Shown here in pieces: positions 1 through 8,567 of a DNA stretch of 64,000 nucleotides. How positions within the stretch are numbered: position 1 is the stretch's first letter; each line of letters begins with the position of its first letter. The stretch spans positions 124,001-188,000 of the forward strand of contig NZ_JAKGTQ010000003.1 of NCBI RefSeq assembly GCF_021568285.1, given 5' to 3'. The notes under the pieces are model-generated. The model ran no database searches. It saw nothing but the letters and a program-made list of their open reading frames with translations, and was not told the DNA's origin. Source of the DNA: Rheinheimera sp. UJ63. GTDB taxonomy: Bacteria; Pseudomonadota; Gammaproteobacteria; Enterobacterales; Alteromonadaceae. The position numbers were made by a program, and so were the translations under genes.

Positions 1-41
1 AAAGCGAGGTTAAGCAGTTAAAGGTTTTTGTCGCGGCCTAA

Positions 42-72
42 AAAAACGGAGTGGCTTGGCCACTCCGTTTTT
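42..72. terminator. Bidirectional intrinsic terminator downstream of etfA
   Basis: A 14-bp stem (42-55 with 59-72, core CGGAGTGGC/GCCACTCCG) closes on a 3-nt loop. It is flanked by an A run on the left and a T run on the right, so it can act on both strands. It lies just past the etfA stop codon and would also end any gene coming from the left edge of the window. Confidence 0.85.
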
Positions 73-100
73 CATAACGACTTGCTATTAACGCCAGCGG

Positions 101-1027
101 TTACAGTGCAGCGTCAAGCTCAGGAAGCACATTAAACAAATCGCCAACAATACCGTAATCCGCTACTTGGAAGATTGGCGCTTCAGCGTCTTTGTTAATG
201 GCAACAATCACTTTCGAGTCTTTCATACCGGCTAAGTGTTGGATAGCACCAGAAATACCGACGGCAATATACAAATCAGGAGCCACAATTTTACCGGTTT
301 GGCCCACTTGCATATCATTCGGCACGAAGCCGGCATCCACTGCAGCGCGAGACGCACCAATCGCCGCATTCAGCTTATCGGCAATACCATTTAGCAGCGC
401 AAAATTTTCACCATTTTGCATACCACGGCCACCAGAAATAATCACTTTAGCGGCGGTGAGTTCAGGACGCTCTGATTTGGTAAGCTCTTCTGCGACAAAA
501 CGAGAAACACCGAGATCTTTAACCACCGACACCGCTTCAATGGCAGCAGTATTGCCGGTTGCAGCAGCGGCAAAAGCGGAACTACGCACCGTTAATACTT
601 TAATCTTGGCCGTCGATTGCACGGTAGCGATAGCGTTGCCGGCATAGATAGGTCTGACAAAGGTATCGGCACTTTCAATCGCAATCACATCGGAAAGCTG
701 TGCCACGTCAAGTAAAGCCGCTACGCGTGGCAGCATATTTTTACCGGTGGTGGTCGCGGCCGCCAGAATATGGCTGTAACTCGCGCCTAGCTCGGCCACC
801 AGTGCGGCGACATTTTCAGCCAGTTGATGGCCATAAGCGGGCGCATCTGCGTGTAACACTTTACTGACCCCCGCGATGGTCGCGGCTTCGTTAGCTGCAG
901 CTTGACAATCTGCCCCCGCTACTAACAGATGGATGTCTTGGCCAATTAAGGTCGCCGCTTGTACTGTTTTGAATGTATCCGCTTTTAACGCCGCGTTATT
1001 ATGTTCTGCAATTACTAAAATCGTCAT
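101..1027 (-). CDS. etfA: Electron transfer flavoprotein alpha subunit
   Basis: EtfA is the FAD-binding subunit of the soluble ETF heterodimer, which takes electrons from acyl-CoA and related dehydrogenases and hands them to ETF-ubiquinone oxidoreductase. The 308-aa product has the usual length. Its C-terminal half holds the FAD-binding region: [12 protein letters not shown] near residue 200, then [20 protein letters not shown] and a C-terminal [13 protein letters not shown] stretch. Its ATG shares one base with the etfB stop codon, which implies translational coupling in an etfB-etfA operon. The operon is divergent from the etfD (ETF-QO) gene, its physiological partner. Assignment is firm from family recognition; only the identity of the upstream dehydrogenases is unknown. 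Confidence 0.96.
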   Translation of the reverse strand: MTILVIAEHNNAALKADTFKTVQAATLIGQDIHLLVAGADCQAAANEAATIAGVSKVLHADAPAYGHQLAENVAALVAELGASYSHILAAATTTGKNMLPRVAALLDVAQLSDVIAIESADTFVRPIYAGNAIATVQSTAKIKVLTVRSSAFAAAATGNTAAIEAVSVVKDLGVSRFVAEELTKSERPELTAAKVIISGGRGMQNGENFALLNGIADKLNAAIGASRAAVDAGFVPNDMQVGQTGKIVAPDLYIAVGISGAIQHLAGMKDSKVIVAINKDAEAPIFQVADYGIVGDLFNVLPELDAAL

Positions 1028-1776
1028 CAGATCACCTTCGCTTCATCTTTTAACTTGCTGACCAACTCAGCCACTGACTCGACAATGACCCCGGCTTTAC
1101 GGCTTTGTGGTGCCGTGACTTTTAAGGTCTGTACTTCTGAGCTTAAGCCGACACCGAAACTGTCTGCGGCTTTAACATCTAAAGGTTTCTTTTTCGCTTT
1201 CATAATGTTCGGCAGTGAGGCGTAACGCGGTTCATTTAAGCGTAAATCGGTTGATACCACCGCAGGTAAACTCAGTTCTACTGTTTGCAAGCCACCGTCA
1301 ATTTCACGTGTCACTTGCACTTTATCATTAGCCACCACTACTTTTGAGGCAAAAGTACCCTGCCCCATACCGGTTAGCGCAGCTAACATCTGAGCGGTTT
1401 GGTTATTATCAGAATCGATCGCTTGTTTACCCAGAATCACTAGCTGTGGTTGTTCTTCTGCCACCACTTTGGCTAATAATTTAGCCACTTGTAACGAATC
1501 AAGCGTAAGGTCAGTTTCGATATGAATAGCGCGGTCTGCACCTAAGGCTAAAGCTGTACGCAGCTGTTCTTGAACCGCTTTTGCACCAATAGACACCACG
1601 ACCACTTCGCTAGCGGTACCGGCTTCTTTTAAGCGCACCGCTTCTTCAACAGCAATTTCGCAGAACGGATTCAATGCCATTTTGACATTCGCTAAATCCA
1701 CACCAGTTTGATCCGGTTTAACCCGAACTTTCACGTTATAATCAATTACCCGTTTTACCGGTACTAATAGCTTCAT
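1027..1776 (-). CDS. etfB: Electron transfer flavoprotein beta subunit
   Basis: EtfB is the AMP-binding subunit of the ETF heterodimer. The 249-aa protein starts [19 protein letters not shown] and carries the beta-subunit signature around residues 155-200 ([20 protein letters not shown], then [21 protein letters not shown]). The start is supported by a GAGG ribosome-binding site 6 nt upstream. It is the promoter-proximal gene of the etfBA operon; the 247-bp region to the divergent etfD gene holds a perfect palindrome, so both transcripts may share a repressor. Confidence 0.96.
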   Translation of the reverse strand: MKLLVPVKRVIDYNVKVRVKPDQTGVDLANVKMALNPFCEIAVEEAVRLKEAGTASEVVVVSIGAKAVQEQLRTALALGADRAIHIETDLTLDSLQVAKLLAKVVAEEQPQLVILGKQAIDSDNNQTAQMLAALTGMGQGTFASKVVVANDKVQVTREIDGGLQTVELSLPAVVSTDLRLNEPRYASLPNIMKAKKKPLDVKAADSFGVGLSSEVQTLKVTAPQSRKAGVIVESVAELVSKLKDEAKVI

Positions 1777-1864
1777 AATGGCCTCATATTAATGCCAGCC
1801 TTTTGCAGGCTGCTTTACGTGAAGGTAAAGTTTAACTTGTCGAATGCCTGTCAATCTACTTCCT

Positions 1865-1882
1865 GTTGACGTTAACGTCAAC
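1865..1882. promoter_or_regulatory. Perfect 18-bp palindrome, candidate LiuR-type operator
   Basis: GTTGACGTTAACGTCAAC is perfectly self-complementary and lies in the divergent etfB/etfD control region. Known biology: MerR-family LiuR regulators of branched-chain amino acid and fatty acid catabolism in gammaproteobacteria bind TTkACGTwAACGTmAA-like palindromes, and etf genes are regular regulon members. The assignment to LiuR is inferred from motif resemblance and context; the palindrome itself is directly seen. Confidence 0.6.
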
Positions 1883-2023
1883 CTGCAATATTCTGATAGC
1901 CGTATTAGATGCGACAATTATGTAAACTATAGCATCCAACGTCGGTTTACTGAGGTGCTTAATGCGTTATTTTCATTAAGCCACTCGCGACCGCCACCCC
2001 CAACGCAGCAAGAGAGGTATTCA

Positions 2024-3670
2024 GTGGAAAGAGAAGCAATGGAGTACGACGTTGTCATCGTCGGTGCAGGTCCAGCTGGTTTATCAGCTGCCATCCGTTT
2101 GATGCAACGCGCGCAAGCCGCAGCTCAAGAACTGTCTGTTTGTGTGGTGGAAAAAGGCTCTGAAGTGGGCGCTCATATCTTATCGGGCGCCGTGTTTGAA
2201 CCCAGAGCGTTAAATGAATTATTACCTGATTGGCAAACGCTGGGAGCACCGCTCAAAACGCCGGTAACCCATGATGATATCTACTGGTTTAATAACGCCG
2301 AGCAAGCCCGAAAAATACCAGGTATCGCCGCACCTAAAACCATGCATAACAGCGGCAATTTTATTATCTCTGCAGCCAATTTGTGTCGTTGGTTAGCCGA
2401 ACAAGCTGAAGGCTTAGGTGTCGATATTTTCCCCGGTTTTGCCGCCAGCGAATTACTGCTGAACGACGGTGCCGTTGCTGGCATAATCATTGGTGATATG
2501 GGTGTCGATCGCCAAGGTCAACCCAAAGACAGTTACACACCCGGCATGGAATTGAAGGCAAAATATACGTTATTTGCTGAAGGTTGCCGCGGGCATTTAG
2601 GCAAACAACTGATTAGCCAATTTAAATTGGATCTAGACAGCGCGCCACAACATTATGCTATTGGCTTTAAAGAAATTTGGGATGTGCCTGCCGATCAACA
2701 TCATCCAGGTTTAGTCGTGCATTCTGCCGGTTGGCCTTTAAACGATGCCAGCGGTGGCGGTTATTTATATCACAGCGAAGATCAGCAAGTTGTGGTCGGG
2801 TTAATTGTCGACTTAAATTATCAAAACCCCTATCTGAACCCGTTTGAAGAGTTTCAACGCTATAAGCAACATCCGGTGATTCGTCAATATCTTAGTGGCG
2901 GCAAACGCGTGACTTACGGTGCCCGCGCCATTGCCAAGGGCGGCTTGCACAGCTTACCGAAAATGAGCTTCAAAGGTGGTTTACTGCTCGGTTGTAACGC
3001 GGGTACCTTAAACTTTGCCAAAATTAAAGGTAATCACACGGCCATGAAATCGGGTATGTTAGCTGCCGAAACCGTTGCGGATGCCTTATTTAATGGTGAT
3101 TTGGGTGGGCAAGATTTAACGGCTTACGCCAGCAATATTAAAAACAGCTGGCTCTATACAGAGCTTTATAGCGCGCGAAACTTTGGTGCTGCCATCCACA
3201 AGTTTGGAACCTTCTTCGGTGGTGTTTATAACACGCTGGATCAAAACCTGTTTCAAGGTAAATTACCCTTTACCCTACACGATACCATGCCGGATCACGC
3301 CTGTTTAAAACTGGCCAGCGAGTGTCAGCCAATCAGTTATCCGAAACCAGATAACCAGCTGAGTTTTGATCGCTTAAGTTCAGTGTATTTGTCTAATACC
3401 AACCACGAGGAAGAACAGCCTTGTCATCTACGTTTAAAAGATGCCAGCATTCCGATCACGGTTAATTTAGCCAAATATGCCGAACCGGCACAGCGTTATT
3501 GTCCGGCAGGAGTCTATGAAATTATCGAAGACGAACACGCTAATCCTAAACTGCAAATTAATGCGCAGAACTGCATTCACTGTAAAACCTGTGATATTAA
3601 AGATCCCAGTCAGAATATTACTTGGGTGACACCAGAAGGGGGCGGCGGGCCGAACTACCCGAATATGTAA
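2024..3670 (+). CDS. etfD: Electron transfer flavoprotein-ubiquinone oxidoreductase
   Basis: Inner-membrane-associated flavo-iron-sulfur enzyme that oxidises reduced ETF and reduces ubiquinone. The chosen start is the GTG at 2024 (protein VEREAMEYDVVIVGAGPAG, 548 aa) with AGAGAGG 7 nt upstream. It matches the family start; the frame stays open for another 60 codons upstream, but that extension crosses the operator palindrome and has no family counterpart. The N-terminal GxGPAG dinucleotide fold binds FAD. The C-terminal ferredoxin-like segment CPAGVYE...NCIHCKTCDIKDP supplies the four cysteines of the [4Fe-4S] cluster. The sequence ends GGPNYPNM, as is typical. Divergent from etfBA. Confidence 0.96.
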   Translation: MEREAMEYDVVIVGAGPAGLSAAIRLMQRAQAAAQELSVCVVEKGSEVGAHILSGAVFEPRALNELLPDWQTLGAPLKTPVTHDDIYWFNNAEQARKIPGIAAPKTMHNSGNFIISAANLCRWLAEQAEGLGVDIFPGFAASELLLNDGAVAGIIIGDMGVDRQGQPKDSYTPGMELKAKYTLFAEGCRGHLGKQLISQFKLDLDSAPQHYAIGFKEIWDVPADQHHPGLVVHSAGWPLNDASGGGYLYHSEDQQVVVGLIVDLNYQNPYLNPFEEFQRYKQHPVIRQYLSGGKRVTYGARAIAKGGLHSLPKMSFKGGLLLGCNAGTLNFAKIKGNHTAMKSGMLAAETVADALFNGDLGGQDLTAYASNIKNSWLYTELYSARNFGAAIHKFGTFFGGVYNTLDQNLFQGKLPFTLHDTMPDHACLKLASECQPISYPKPDNQLSFDRLSSVYLSNTNHEEEQPCHLRLKDASIPITVNLAKYAEPAQRYCPAGVYEIIEDEHANPKLQINAQNCIHCKTCDIKDPSQNITWVTPEGGGGPNYPNM

Positions 3671-3689
3671 GCATGTTTATTGCCCTTAA

Positions 3690-3716
3690 AAAACGCCGCG
3701 TAAAACGCGGCGTTTT
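3690..3716. terminator. Bidirectional intrinsic terminator between etfD and an aldo/keto reductase gene
   Basis: The stem CGCCGCG/CGCGGCG (3694-3700 with 3706-3712) has a TAAAA loop and is flanked by A and T runs. It sits between two convergent genes and can end both transcripts. Confidence 0.85.
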
Positions 3717-3736
3717 GCTTGATGCAACCCAGGCTG

Positions 3737-4702
3737 TTAAGGCAGTCGTTCGCCGCGGGCCGCAATATATAATTGATACCAATGCTCGCGATTTAATAAA
3801 ATACGGCTCGCTTCGGCACAAGCACGAATGCGCTGTAAATTGGTGGTGCCGATCACCGGCTGTACCTGTGCCGGATGGCGCATTAACCAAGCGAGGATAA
3901 TCGCTTCAGTACTGCATTGATATTCTGCTGCAAATTGTTGCAGTAGCTGACACACCGCACTTTCTGCTTCCGTCTGCCCAGGATAACCGACACTAAAGCG
4001 CCCTTGTGCTAAGCTGCCCCAGCTTTGAATTTGAATGTTATGCAATTGGCAATATTCAATGGTGCCATAACCAAAGTGTCGACCTGCAGCGGCGGGCATA
4101 CCGACCATAACACTTTCTTCTAGCCAGTTATGTGCTGCTAAACTCATTTCTAACTGATTAGCACGTAGCGGCTGTGTCACGGCTTGCTGCAACAGTTGCA
4201 ATTGTGCCCAGCCCATATTCGAGACACCAAAGTGCCTTACCTTACCTTGCTGTTGTAATTGGTTGAACGCTTCTGCTACTTCTTCAGGTTGACATAAAGG
4301 ATCCGGCCGGTGTAGTAACAGCAGATCGAGATACTCGGTTTGTAAACGTTGTAACGATTCTTCAACAGCGCGCAAGATAGCGGTTTTAGAACAATCGTAT
4401 AAACCCACTTGCCCCGTCTGCGGTAAGCGAATAGCACATTTAGACTGAATATACAGTTGCTCCCGTTGCTGAGGATGGGCGTTTAAATAACGACCAAACA
4501 CCGTTTCAGCTTTACCATGACTGTAAATATCCGCATGGTCGAAGAAATTAATACCATTCTCCAGTGCGGTCTCTATTACGGCAAAGGCCTGCTGCTCGGC
4601 CGCGAGGCTTACCTCGGCTTCATTCCAACCGCCGCCTAATCCCATACACCCCATACAGATGCGGCTGGCTTGCGGTAAAATGTCATGTATTGGTAATGTC
4701 AT
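3737..4702 (-). CDS. Aldo/keto reductase, YdhF-like
   Basis: NADPH-dependent oxidoreductase of the aldo/keto reductase superfamily (321 aa, TIM barrel). The catalytic tetrad is visible: Asp55 and Tyr60 in NFFDHADIYSHGKAE, Lys88 in YIQSKCAIR, and His131 in LLLLHRPDP. The C-terminal PVIGTTNLQRIRACAEA stretch is the cofactor phosphate-binding segment. It resembles E. coli YdhF more than the NADH-type AKRs, but the substrate cannot be read from sequence. It is a single gene convergent with etfD and divergent from rluF. Confidence 0.88.
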   Translation of the reverse strand: MTLPIHDILPQASRICMGCMGLGGGWNEAEVSLAAEQQAFAVIETALENGINFFDHADIYSHGKAETVFGRYLNAHPQQREQLYIQSKCAIRLPQTGQVGLYDCSKTAILRAVEESLQRLQTEYLDLLLLHRPDPLCQPEEVAEAFNQLQQQGKVRHFGVSNMGWAQLQLLQQAVTQPLRANQLEMSLAAHNWLEESVMVGMPAAAGRHFGYGTIEYCQLHNIQIQSWGSLAQGRFSVGYPGQTEAESAVCQLLQQFAAEYQCSTEAIILAWLMRHPAQVQPVIGTTNLQRIRACAEASRILLNREHWYQLYIAARGERLP

Positions 4703-4835
4703 GCTGAATTCTCAATTAATTGAAGGCTTATGCTAAATCAAGCTGAACGCGCGGCGGTGAAAACCTTGTACAAACCAAGCCAGACACTTACACTAGCTCG
4801 CTAGATAACTTTTAATACTGTTTACCGACACCGCT

Positions 4836-5591
4836 ATGACCGAAGAAACTACCTTGTACCGTTTAAATAAATTTATCAGTGATACCGGTTTTTGCTCGCG
4901 CCGTCAGGCCGATGCCCACATTGCTGCTGGTGATGTCACCGTAAATGGTCAATTGGCAGAAATGGGCCTGAAAGTATCTTATGCTGACACTGTCTTAATT
5001 AAAGGGCAACCCTTAAAGGAAAAACCCAAACGGGTTTATCTGGCTTATCATAAGCCGGTAGGCATTACCTGTACCACTGAGCGGCATATTGCCGGCAATA
5101 TCATTGATGCAGTGAAGTACCCCGAGCGGATCTTCCCGATTGGCCGCTTAGACAAACCCTCTGAAGGTTTAATCTTTTTAACGAATGACGGTGACATCGT
5201 TAATAAAGTATTGCGCGCCGGCAATGCCCACGAGAAAGAGTACGTGGTCAGCGTGAATAAACCGATATCAGATTACTTTATTAAGAAAATGTCACAGGGA
5301 GTGCCCATTTTAGGCACGGTTACCCTTCCCTGTCAGGTAACCCAGATCTCACGTAATACGTTTAAGATCATTTTAACGCAGGGGCTTAATCGGCAAATTC
5401 GCCGTATGGCAGAGTTTTTAGGCTATGAAGTGGTTAAGCTAAAACGCATCCGTATTATGCATATTCGTTTAGCCGAGCTTAAACCCGGCAAATGGCGCTT
5501 ACTCGATCCGATCGAAATTAAAATGCTGGACCAACTGGTTCAAGATTCCAGCAAAGTGGCCGCCAGCGCCCAGCATGATCACGAAGAATAA
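4836..5591 (+). CDS. rluF: 23S rRNA pseudouridine(2604) synthase RluF
   Basis: It isomerises a uridine near the peptidyl-transferase centre of 23S rRNA. The protein (251 aa) begins with an S4 RNA-binding domain (residues 9-55, LNKFISDTGFCSRRQADAHI), followed by an RsuA-family catalytic domain with the nucleophile Asp106 in PIGRLDKPSEG and the motif QGLNRQIRRMAEFLGYEV. It tracks E. coli RluF closely through both domains but lacks most of the long basic tail of the E. coli protein. It overlaps nothing and is convergent with the GGDEF-EAL gene 34 bp downstream. Confidence 0.92.
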   Translation: MTEETTLYRLNKFISDTGFCSRRQADAHIAAGDVTVNGQLAEMGLKVSYADTVLIKGQPLKEKPKRVYLAYHKPVGITCTTERHIAGNIIDAVKYPERIFPIGRLDKPSEGLIFLTNDGDIVNKVLRAGNAHEKEYVVSVNKPISDYFIKKMSQGVPILGTVTLPCQVTQISRNTFKIILTQGLNRQIRRMAEFLGYEVVKLKRIRIMHIRLAELKPGKWRLLDPIEIKMLDQLVQDSSKVAASAQHDHEE

Positions 5592-5624
5592 CCGAGCCGC
5601 AGCAACAGTCATCTTCTTGTATAC

Positions 5625-8336
5625 CTAGCCCTGCTCTGCAGGGCGCTTTAAAAACGTCAGTAAGTCTGCTAACGGCATCGGCCGCGCATAATAATAACCT
5701 TGCGCCCGATCACAACCGAGTTGTTGACACAATTCACTCATCTCTGCGGTTTCCACACCTTCAATCACCACGGTTTTACCAATTTGATTACAGGTACTGA
5801 CCAGCATTTCAACAATTTTACGTTGCTTAAGATCGTGAGTAAGATCGCGGGTAAAGGAGCGATCTAATTTCACAATATCTGCCGGCAACCGATAAAGATA
5901 AGACAAACTAGAATAGCCGGTACCAAAATCATCAATGGCTAGCTGACAGCCTAAGGCTTTAATCTGATTGGGCAGAGCCAGCGTATGGCCTTGTTCTTCT
6001 AATAAAGCGCTTTCGGTTAACTCAATACAAATTCGCGCAGCGTCAATCTGATATTCTGCTAAAACTGCGGCTAAGAATTGCACAAAATCATAACGTCTAA
6101 GCTGCTGTGCTGACACATTAATCGCCACGCTAAGTTTGGCTAAACCCGGGTTTTCAACCAGATCACGCAGCACCATCTTCATGACTTGTTCGCCGATCTG
6201 AATGATTTGTCCGGTTTGTTCAGCAATCGGGATAAAAGAAACGGGCGAGATAAAGCGCCCCTGATGCTGCCAACGCACTAAACTTTCAATGGCAACGGTT
6301 TTACCCGTGCTGAACTCAATCACCGGCTGGTAATACACCTGTAACTGCTCTGCATCGAGGGCCGCTTGTAACTTGTTACGCATAGCCACAATATTGCGGT
6401 AGTTATCAGCCATGGTATCTTGATAAAAACGGTAAGTATTTCCCCCCGCCTGTTTGGCATTACTCATCGCCACATCTGCAAGCTGGGTTAATAATTGCGA
6501 GCTGCAATGGGCTTCTTGATTTTGCACAATACCAATACTGGCTGACAAATACACATCAAACCCGGTCACTGTGCTAGGTTGAGATAAAGCGCGTAACAAC
6601 GCATTCGCTAACTGTTCAGTGGCCTCAACGGGAGATTCAGGTAAGTACACTAAAAACTCATCACCACTGAAACGCGCTAATAAAGCCTTTTCTCCACAAA
6701 GCAAACGGATACGCAGCGCCATTTCTGAGAGCAGTTTATCGCCAACATCATGCCCAAAACTGTCGTTTATCGGTTTAAACCCGTCTAAATCAATAAAAAT
6801 AATCACTTCGGGTGCCGTCTTTTCACGGATCACCACCTGCTCGACCGCTTGATAAAAGGCATCGCGGCGCAATAAGCCGGTAATATCATCAAACTTAGCG
6901 AGGGTAGACAGTTTCACTTTTTCGTGGCGCAACAAACGCGTGCGATCAACCGCTAAAATAAAGGTGCAGCAGAACAGTAGCGATACCCATAATATGATTT
7001 GATGTAATCGACTGCGCGCTTGTAACTCGGTGAGATCGGTAATAAAAACATAAAAAGGAATACTGCCCCAATTAGCTTGATCCGGTTGAATTTGTTGATG
7101 ATAAGGATAACGGCGTTGTAAATCAGCCAAGGTCGCCCGCTTAAAGCCACTGGCATCGGCGGTAAACAGCAACTGGGGTAATACTTCCAGGTAAATTTGG
7201 ATTTTTGCCGCGCCCACAGAGTTATCCACTAATAACGCTTGTTGTAAATTAATCAGCACTAATAAAAATTGTGGCGACGCGTCTGTAACAGGCAAAGCTA
7301 AGCGCAACATCATAATAGGTGAATCACTATCTAAAGAAGCACGATTGATGGCCATGGCTTCCTGATCCGAGTCAGAAAACAGCCACGACCGAGTGCCCTC
7401 GCTACTGAACAAACCTTGTTCTTGAAACGCAGCGGCTTTACCCGTCATCAACACGGCTTGCTGTTGCTGATCAAAAATAACGGCCCCATAGACCACATCG
7501 TAGGCAGCCGTGATGGCAGACAGATCTTCTGTGATAAATTGCAAACGTTCAGCAGGATTAACTCGCTGCCATCTTGTACGAGCACGCTGAAATAACTCTT
7601 CAGAAAACGCTAACTGTGCTTGTACTTGGCTGACCACCCGAGTCACTTTTTGCTCGGCTAAGTGTGTTTCATAGCGTACATCAAACACGCTTAAGGCAAA
7701 CCAGATACCATATCCGGCTTGAAACATTAACATAGCAGCAATAGCGCTATGGCTTAATGGCCCCGTGACCTGCAACTGAAAATGCTGTTTTAGCCAAACC
7801 GAAATCCCGACCATAATCAGCATAATGGGTAATAAGGATGAGCTAAAGGGCGTGGTATTTTGCCAAGGCAGTTGCGGAAACCACAAGCTTAGCTGGGCGT
7901 AGCAACCATACACGAGACAAATGAAAGCCAAAATGCGCCAAAGGTAATGACCAACCCGCGAGGTATGCGAACAGACTAATATGGCCGCCGCTAACAATAG
8001 CAGCACCGACAGCAAGGGTAATGGCATTCCACTTAAGTCTTGCAGCTGGCCTTGACGAGTAGCCAACCACAGATAACTGATAAAACTTAATATCAATAGG
8101 CTGCAAAATATTTGCAGTTTGCGGCGGTTGAAGAGTAAAGCGGTTAACCCCAAGCTGACTAAGGCGGTGGCGAGAACTAAATTAAATGACAGTAAAGGCA
8201 GAATAAGCTTAGCTAAAAACAGGTGCTCGACCAGTCCTAATAACGCAATAATAGTGTAAAAACCTGCAGTCAGCAGATAAAACACTACAGCCGAAGCACG
8301 GCTTATACTATCGTTTACTTTCCAAGTTTCTGGCAC
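5625..8336 (-). CDS. Membrane-bound GGDEF-EAL protein (cyclic-di-GMP turnover)
   Basis: A 903-aa c-di-GMP signalling protein. The first ~220 residues form about seven hydrophobic membrane segments. A likely extracytoplasmic sensor region (about 225-435) and another membrane span near 440-460 follow. The GGDEF domain (about 470-640) has the motif SGDEF near residue 557, with no RxxD inhibitory site at the usual place. The EAL domain (about 650-895) has ESL in place of EAL but keeps the metal and catalytic residues (NVSAQQL, LTESALL, DDFGTGYSS, KLDRSF, EGVET, QGYYYARP). The EAL half therefore looks able to hydrolyse c-di-GMP; cyclase activity is less certain. The sensed signal is unknown. Confidence 0.9.
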   Translation of the reverse strand: MPETWKVNDSISRASAVVFYLLTAGFYTIIALLGLVEHLFLAKLILPLLSFNLVLATALVSLGLTALLFNRRKLQIFCSLLILSFISYLWLATRQGQLQDLSGMPLPLLSVLLLLAAAILVCSHTSRVGHYLWRILAFICLVYGCYAQLSLWFPQLPWQNTTPFSSSLLPIMLIMVGISVWLKQHFQLQVTGPLSHSAIAAMLMFQAGYGIWFALSVFDVRYETHLAEQKVTRVVSQVQAQLAFSEELFQRARTRWQRVNPAERLQFITEDLSAITAAYDVVYGAVIFDQQQQAVLMTGKAAAFQEQGLFSSEGTRSWLFSDSDQEAMAINRASLDSDSPIMMLRLALPVTDASPQFLLVLINLQQALLVDNSVGAAKIQIYLEVLPQLLFTADASGFKRATLADLQRRYPYHQQIQPDQANWGSIPFYVFITDLTELQARSRLHQIILWVSLLFCCTFILAVDRTRLLRHEKVKLSTLAKFDDITGLLRRDAFYQAVEQVVIREKTAPEVIIFIDLDGFKPINDSFGHDVGDKLLSEMALRIRLLCGEKALLARFSGDEFLVYLPESPVEATEQLANALLRALSQPSTVTGFDVYLSASIGIVQNQEAHCSSQLLTQLADVAMSNAKQAGGNTYRFYQDTMADNYRNIVAMRNKLQAALDAEQLQVYYQPVIEFSTGKTVAIESLVRWQHQGRFISPVSFIPIAEQTGQIIQIGEQVMKMVLRDLVENPGLAKLSVAINVSAQQLRRYDFVQFLAAVLAEYQIDAARICIELTESALLEEQGHTLALPNQIKALGCQLAIDDFGTGYSSLSYLYRLPADIVKLDRSFTRDLTHDLKQRKIVEMLVSTCNQIGKTVVIEGVETAEMSELCQQLGCDRAQGYYYARPMPLADLLTFLKRPAEQG

Positions 8337-8509
8337 TCTTCACACCATTTAACTGCATAGGCTTATGAGTTTAGCCTATAAAACACGTGTAGCACATGTA
8401 ACCACAGTGCCTGACAGGGTGCAACAAGGATATTTATGGATATGCTGAAGATTTAACCCGTTAATCCGCAAAAGCACTGGCATAATGATGCCAATAGCTT
8501 GGGCTTAAC

Positions 8510-8538
8510 TTGGCTTCTGCGCCCTAACACCGTATAGT
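8510..8538 (+). promoter_or_regulatory. Sigma-70 promoter of rnb
   Basis: A -35 box TTGGCT (8510-8515) and a -10 box TATAGT (8533-8538) are separated by exactly 17 bp. Transcription would start near 8545, leaving a leader of about 20 nt before the rnb ATG at 8568. Confidence 0.7.
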
Positions 8539-8567
8539 GGCGCGGTTAATTTCTTAGGTTCTTATTT

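Noticed and set aside
1844-2023. N-terminal extension of ETF-QO starting at 1844
   Set aside because: It covers the operator palindrome, has no family counterpart and lacks a ribosome-binding site; the GTG at 2024 fits the family start.
5628-5644. Terminator between rluF and the GGDEF-EAL gene
   Set aside because: GCCCTGC/GCAGGGC is a clean short hairpin but lies within the end of the GGDEF-EAL coding region and lacks a T tract.
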